A stretch of DNA of 15,916 bases from Candidatus Aenigmatarchaeota archaeon (GTDB lineage: Archaea; Aenigmatarchaeota; Aenigmatarchaeia; QMZP01), in contig CP070801.1 of assembly GCA_020343575.1 (NCBI GenBank), positions 538,511-554,426 on the forward strand. Reading direction: 5' to 3'. The position numbers were made by a program, and so were the translations under genes. Positions 13,800 to 15,916 of this stretch are shown piece by piece (the stretch's first letter is position 1; each line of letters begins with the position of its first letter). Under the pieces are notes generated by a model. That model saw nothing but the letters and a program-made list of their open reading frames with translations, was not told where the DNA came from and ran no database searches.

Positions 13800-14363
13800 A
13801 TGTCGGAATTTCACATAAAGGTTGAGAACGTTGTAGCTTTTACCTCCTTGGGCAAAGACATATCACTTACAAAGCTGGTTGATAAGATTGAAGACGTAGA
13901 GTACGAACCAGAGCAGTTCCCCGGTCTTGTTTACAGGATAAAGGATCCTAGGGCAGCTGCCCTCATATTCTCTTCAGGCAAGATAGTCTGCACAGGAGCA
14001 AGGAGCATAGATATGTCCAAACAGGCGATGCACAAGATTGTGGACAGGCTAAGAAAAGCAGGAATAAACCTTCCCAAAACCTTTAAGATACAGATAGAGA
14101 ACATAGTTGCCTCATCGAAGATAAAGGCAAAGCTCAATCTAGAGGAAATCGCCTTTTCCCTTGAAAACGCCGAGTACGAACCAGAGCAGTTCCCAGGCCT
14201 TGTGTACAGAATCAGGGAACCAAGAGTCGCTTTCCTTCTCTTTTCGTCAGGGAAGATAATATGCACAGGAGCGCATGAAATAGATGATATCCACACTGCG
14301 CTGAAAAAGCTCAAGAAAAAACTCGAGGACATTGGAATAAAAGTCAAACCCGTTGCAGAATAA
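13800..14363 (+). CDS. tbp: TATA-binding protein
   Basis: General transcription factor that bends the TATA box and recruits TFB. The 187-aa saddle has two direct repeats, about 4-93 and 94-183, each with the hallmark EYEPEQFPGLVYRI (at 34-47 and 125-138) and FSSGKI(V/I)CTGA (57-67 and about 148-158). There is no acidic C-terminal tail, unlike some archaeal TBPs. An AGAGGA-type ribosome site lies about six bases before the ATG, and TATA-like GTAAATAAATAG (13760-13771) gives a leader of under 15 nt. It lies 72 bases after the protease-like gene on the same strand, so co-transcription is possible but the TATA-like element favours a separate start. The two repeats share a long stretch of identical DNA (see findings). 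Confidence 0.98.
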   Translation: MSEFHIKVENVVAFTSLGKDISLTKLVDKIEDVEYEPEQFPGLVYRIKDPRAAALIFSSGKIVCTGARSIDMSKQAMHKIVDRLRKAGINLPKTFKIQIENIVASSKIKAKLNLEEIAFSLENAEYEPEQFPGLVYRIREPRVAFLLFSSGKIICTGAHEIDDIHTALKKLKKKLEDIGIKVKPVAE

Positions 14364-14368
14364 ACTGA

Positions 14369-14560
14369 TTACTTCTTCCTGTTTCCCTTGCCAAGCATGT
14401 TTTTCCACTGCCAAGAGAAATGCTTTATTCTTTTTGATTTCCCAAAACCGCATGCAGAACATTCCTTCTTCCTGATGTGATACGCTATCTTACCACATCG
14501 TCTGCAGACTATATGGGTCTTCTTCTGCTTCTTTCCCATACTGGGCGTTCCCTTTGTCAT
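14369..14560 (-). CDS. rpl37e: 50S ribosomal protein eL37
   Basis: Zinc-finger protein of the archaeal/eukaryotic large subunit, bound to 23S rRNA. The 63-aa sequence starts MTKGTPSMGKKQKKTH, the family hallmark. Zinc ligands form CRRC and CSAC (C19, C22, C34, C37), followed by GFGKSKRIK and WQWK. Length is normal. It lies 58 bases after lsm on the same strand, the usual archaeal lsm-rpl37e pairing, but GTATATATAA on the plus strand at 14584-14593 reads TTATATATAC on the minus strand 28 nt upstream of the ATG, so it also has its own leaderless promoter. It is convergent with tbp with a 5-bp gap. Confidence 0.97.
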   Translation of the reverse strand: MTKGTPSMGKKQKKTHIVCRRCGKIAYHIRKKECSACGFGKSKRIKHFSWQWKNMLGKGNRKK

Positions 14561-14583
14561 GTAATCAACTATTCTTATCTAAT

Positions 14584-14593
14584 GTATATATAA
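14584..14593 (-). promoter_or_regulatory. TATA box of rpl37e
   Basis: TTATATATAC on the minus strand, centred about 28 nt from the ATG at 14560, just after the lsm stop and a T5 run. It indicates a leaderless rpl37e transcript in addition to read-through from lsm. Confidence 0.6.
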
Positions 14594-14618
14594 CTTTATT
14601 CCGATTCAAAAACAGAAT

Positions 14619-14834
14619 CTACTTCTCCGGGGATATGTAGACAATCGAATCTCCCCGGATAAGAACCTTACCGAGCTTTACCTCTTTTTCGCCCTCTATG
14701 GTAGCCTCATCGAGCCATATGTTTATGTGGGAATCAAACGCCTTCAGAATTCCGACTATGTTGTCTCCGGATTTTGTCTTTATTATTATCCTCTTGTCTG
14801 TTGAAGACCCTAAAACATCAAGCGGTCTTTGCAT
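14619..14834 (-). CDS. lsm: LSm (Sm-like archaeal) RNA-binding protein
   Basis: Forms a heptameric ring that binds U-rich RNA. The 71-aa protein contains Sm1 (about 17-48: KTKSGDNIVGILKAFDSHIN followed by LDEA) and Sm2 (about 53-68: KLGKVLIRGDSIVYIS), with the RNA-contacting D/N and RG residues present. Starting MQRPLDVL is typical of archaeal SmAP1. It sits upstream of rpl37e, the conserved archaeal pairing. A TATA box, TTTAAATA (minus strand, 14866-14873), is centred about 36 nt upstream, giving a leader of roughly 8-10 nt, in which GTGAT lies close to the ATG. Confidence 0.97.
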   Translation of the reverse strand: MQRPLDVLGSSTDKRIIIKTKSGDNIVGILKAFDSHINIWLDEATIEGEKEVKLGKVLIRGDSIVYISPEK

Positions 14835-14865
14835 AAAATCACTTGAATATATTATTGCATCAACC

Positions 14866-14873
14866 TATTTAAA
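14866..14873 (-). promoter_or_regulatory. TATA box of lsm
   Basis: TTTAAATA on the minus strand in the 71-bp gap between mscS and lsm, about 36 nt before the lsm ATG. It separates lsm from the upstream channel gene. Confidence 0.5.
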
Positions 14874-14905
14874 GCTTATCGCTGGTTTTGAAAATCATTT
14901 CGAAA

Positions 14906-15916
14906 TCATTTTGCTTTGTGCAGGTAAACCTTTCTGACAGGCCATGCTATTTCTATCTTCTCCTTGTCGAATCTCTTCTTCAGTGCCTTGATGAACTCAT
15001 GCTTGACAAGGAACTGGTCACCATATTTCTTGACCCTGAAAATAATCTTGAAGTCTATGTTCGAATCCCCAAATTCCTGGAACCTCATAACAGGTTTGAA
15101 ATCCTTAGGTCCAACACCCAGCTTCTTAAGAACCTTCTCTGCTTCTTCCAGAGCAACCTTTTCAACCTTTGCTAGATCTTCTCCGTATCCCACTCCACCA
15201 TCCACAGTGAAACCAACTTCATGACCAGGTGCATAGTAGTTTACTATTTTACTATTTGCCAACTTTGAGTTGGGTATAACAACAAGGTTTTTCTTGTAGT
15301 TTACTATTTTGGTACTCCTCCATCCTATGTCAACAACTGTTCCCTTATCCCCTGAATCCAGTTCTATGTAATCCCCTATTTTTATAGGCCTGTCCAGGAT
15401 TATATGGGCTCCTGCAAAGAATTCAGAAAGCGTGTCCTGCATTGCCAGGGCAACCGCCAATCCACCTATTCCCATAGCAGCGATTAGCGTTGTTATCTCT
15501 ACCCCCAACTGTCCCAGAAGCCAAAGAATAATCAAAATACCCACAACACCGTATGCAACCTTCTTGAATATGGGCAGGAACTGTTCATCCGCTTTTGTCT
15601 TTGTCTTTTCAGCCATCTCTATGGCATACCAGCTTATGATAGCGTTTATTATCCTCACTGCAAACCAGCCAACAAATGCAGCATATATAACAGTGAATGC
15701 AAACACTATCTCATTCGCGTACGTTGCCAGAGCAGAAAGCATGCCCGTGGATATGTGGATACCAACCAGGAATATACCCAAGAATATCGGTTTTGTAACT
15801 GCTCCTAGTATAAGGTCATCAAGGACGGTCTTGGTCTTTGCTGTCACATGAAGGATAGACCTCTTTATTATAAAGTTCACTATCTTCGCTATTATCAGAA
15901 ATAGAACAAGGGTTAT
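14906..15916 (-). CDS. mscS: MscS-family small-conductance mechanosensitive channel (5' end outside window)
   Basis: Membrane channel that opens under tension to release osmolytes. The frame stays open to the right edge: codons before the GTG at 15880 encode another hydrophobic stretch (ITLVLFLIIAKIVNFII), so the real start lies beyond the window and the GTG is not the start. Three or more further hydrophobic segments follow. The pore helix is GIGGLAVALAMQDTLSEFFAG, continuing into the beta domain DRPIKIGDYIELD, the motif GTVVDIGWRSTKI, and VIPNSKLANSKIVNYY. The C-terminal alpha/beta domain ends VAWPVRKVYLHKAK-like. All family landmarks are present, and it is probably functional. It is followed by lsm, which has its own promoter. 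Confidence 0.95.
   Translation of the reverse strand: MTLVLFLIIAKIVNFIIKRSILHVTAKTKTVLDDLILGAVTKPIFLGIFLVGIHISTGMLSALATYANEIVFAFTVIYAAFVGWFAVRIINAIISWYAIEMAEKTKTKADEQFLPIFKKVAYGVVGILIILWLLGQLGVEITTLIAAMGIGGLAVALAMQDTLSEFFAGAHIILDRPIKIGDYIELDSGDKGTVVDIGWRSTKIVNYKKNLVVIPNSKLANSKIVNYYAPGHEVGFTVDGGVGYGEDLAKVEKVALEEAEKVLKKLGVGPKDFKPVMRFQEFGDSNIDFKIIFRVKKYGDQFLVKHEFIKALKKRFDKEKIEIAWPVRKVYLHKAK

Noticed and set aside
14892..14911. Direct repeat AAATCATTT twice around CG at the mscS stop.
   Set aside because: Short, AT-rich and partly coding; no second site or symmetry suggesting function.

Overview
The window is archaeal. It carries TATA-binding protein, transcription factor B, an LSm protein, ribosomal proteins uS15 and eL37, a Hef/FANCM-type helicase and a PIN-ATPase-KH protein. 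Start codons are repeatedly preceded by a TATA box centred 26-30 nt upstream (leaderless genes), and arginine is written mostly AGA/AGG. Base composition is moderate to AT-rich. I cannot fix the lineage; an uncultivated, AGR-biased archaeal lineage fits, but that is inference.

Layout, left to right. (1) 1-1084: 3' end of pyrF (OMP decarboxylase) followed by a pyrE-type phosphoribosyltransferase, the last two steps of UMP synthesis, closed by a 13-bp hairpin with a U-run. These two genes use CGN arginine codons far more than the next gene and look compositionally foreign. (2) 1302-3617: PIN-ATPase-KH protein, convergent with rps15. (3) 3725-4882: an unrecognised four-helix membrane protein, then micro-ORFs absent from ordinary gene calls: a 9-codon leaderless candidate, an 18-aa peptide that is two-thirds Lys/Arg, and a 28-aa very acidic peptide, the last two each with a clear Shine-Dalgarno. 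(4) 4925-6147 (minus strand): a RibL-like cytidylyltransferase and a Pro-linker coiled-coil protein. (5) 6259-8019: two half-size MgtE/SLC41 membrane proteins with an ATGA overlap, then a PhoU-TrkA_C regulator; most likely one divalent-cation transport system. (6) 8020-13347 (minus strand): pyruvate phosphate dikinase, TFB with a basic N-terminal tail, and a nuclease-less Hef helicase. (7) 13383-14363: a small RimB-like retropepsin-fold protein divergent from hef, then TBP. (8) 14369-15916 (minus strand): eL37, LSm, and an MscS channel running off the right edge.

Most genes are housekeeping functions. The parts that ordinary annotation does not explain are the oppositely charged micro-ORF pair, the resemblance of its basic member to the N-terminal tail of TFB, the duplicated TATAAAGGGGTAA element upstream of TFB, and the interleaved hef/protease promoters. 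No tRNA, rRNA, CRISPR array, insertion sequence or attachment site was seen, and no gene-free stretch exceeds about 220 bases.
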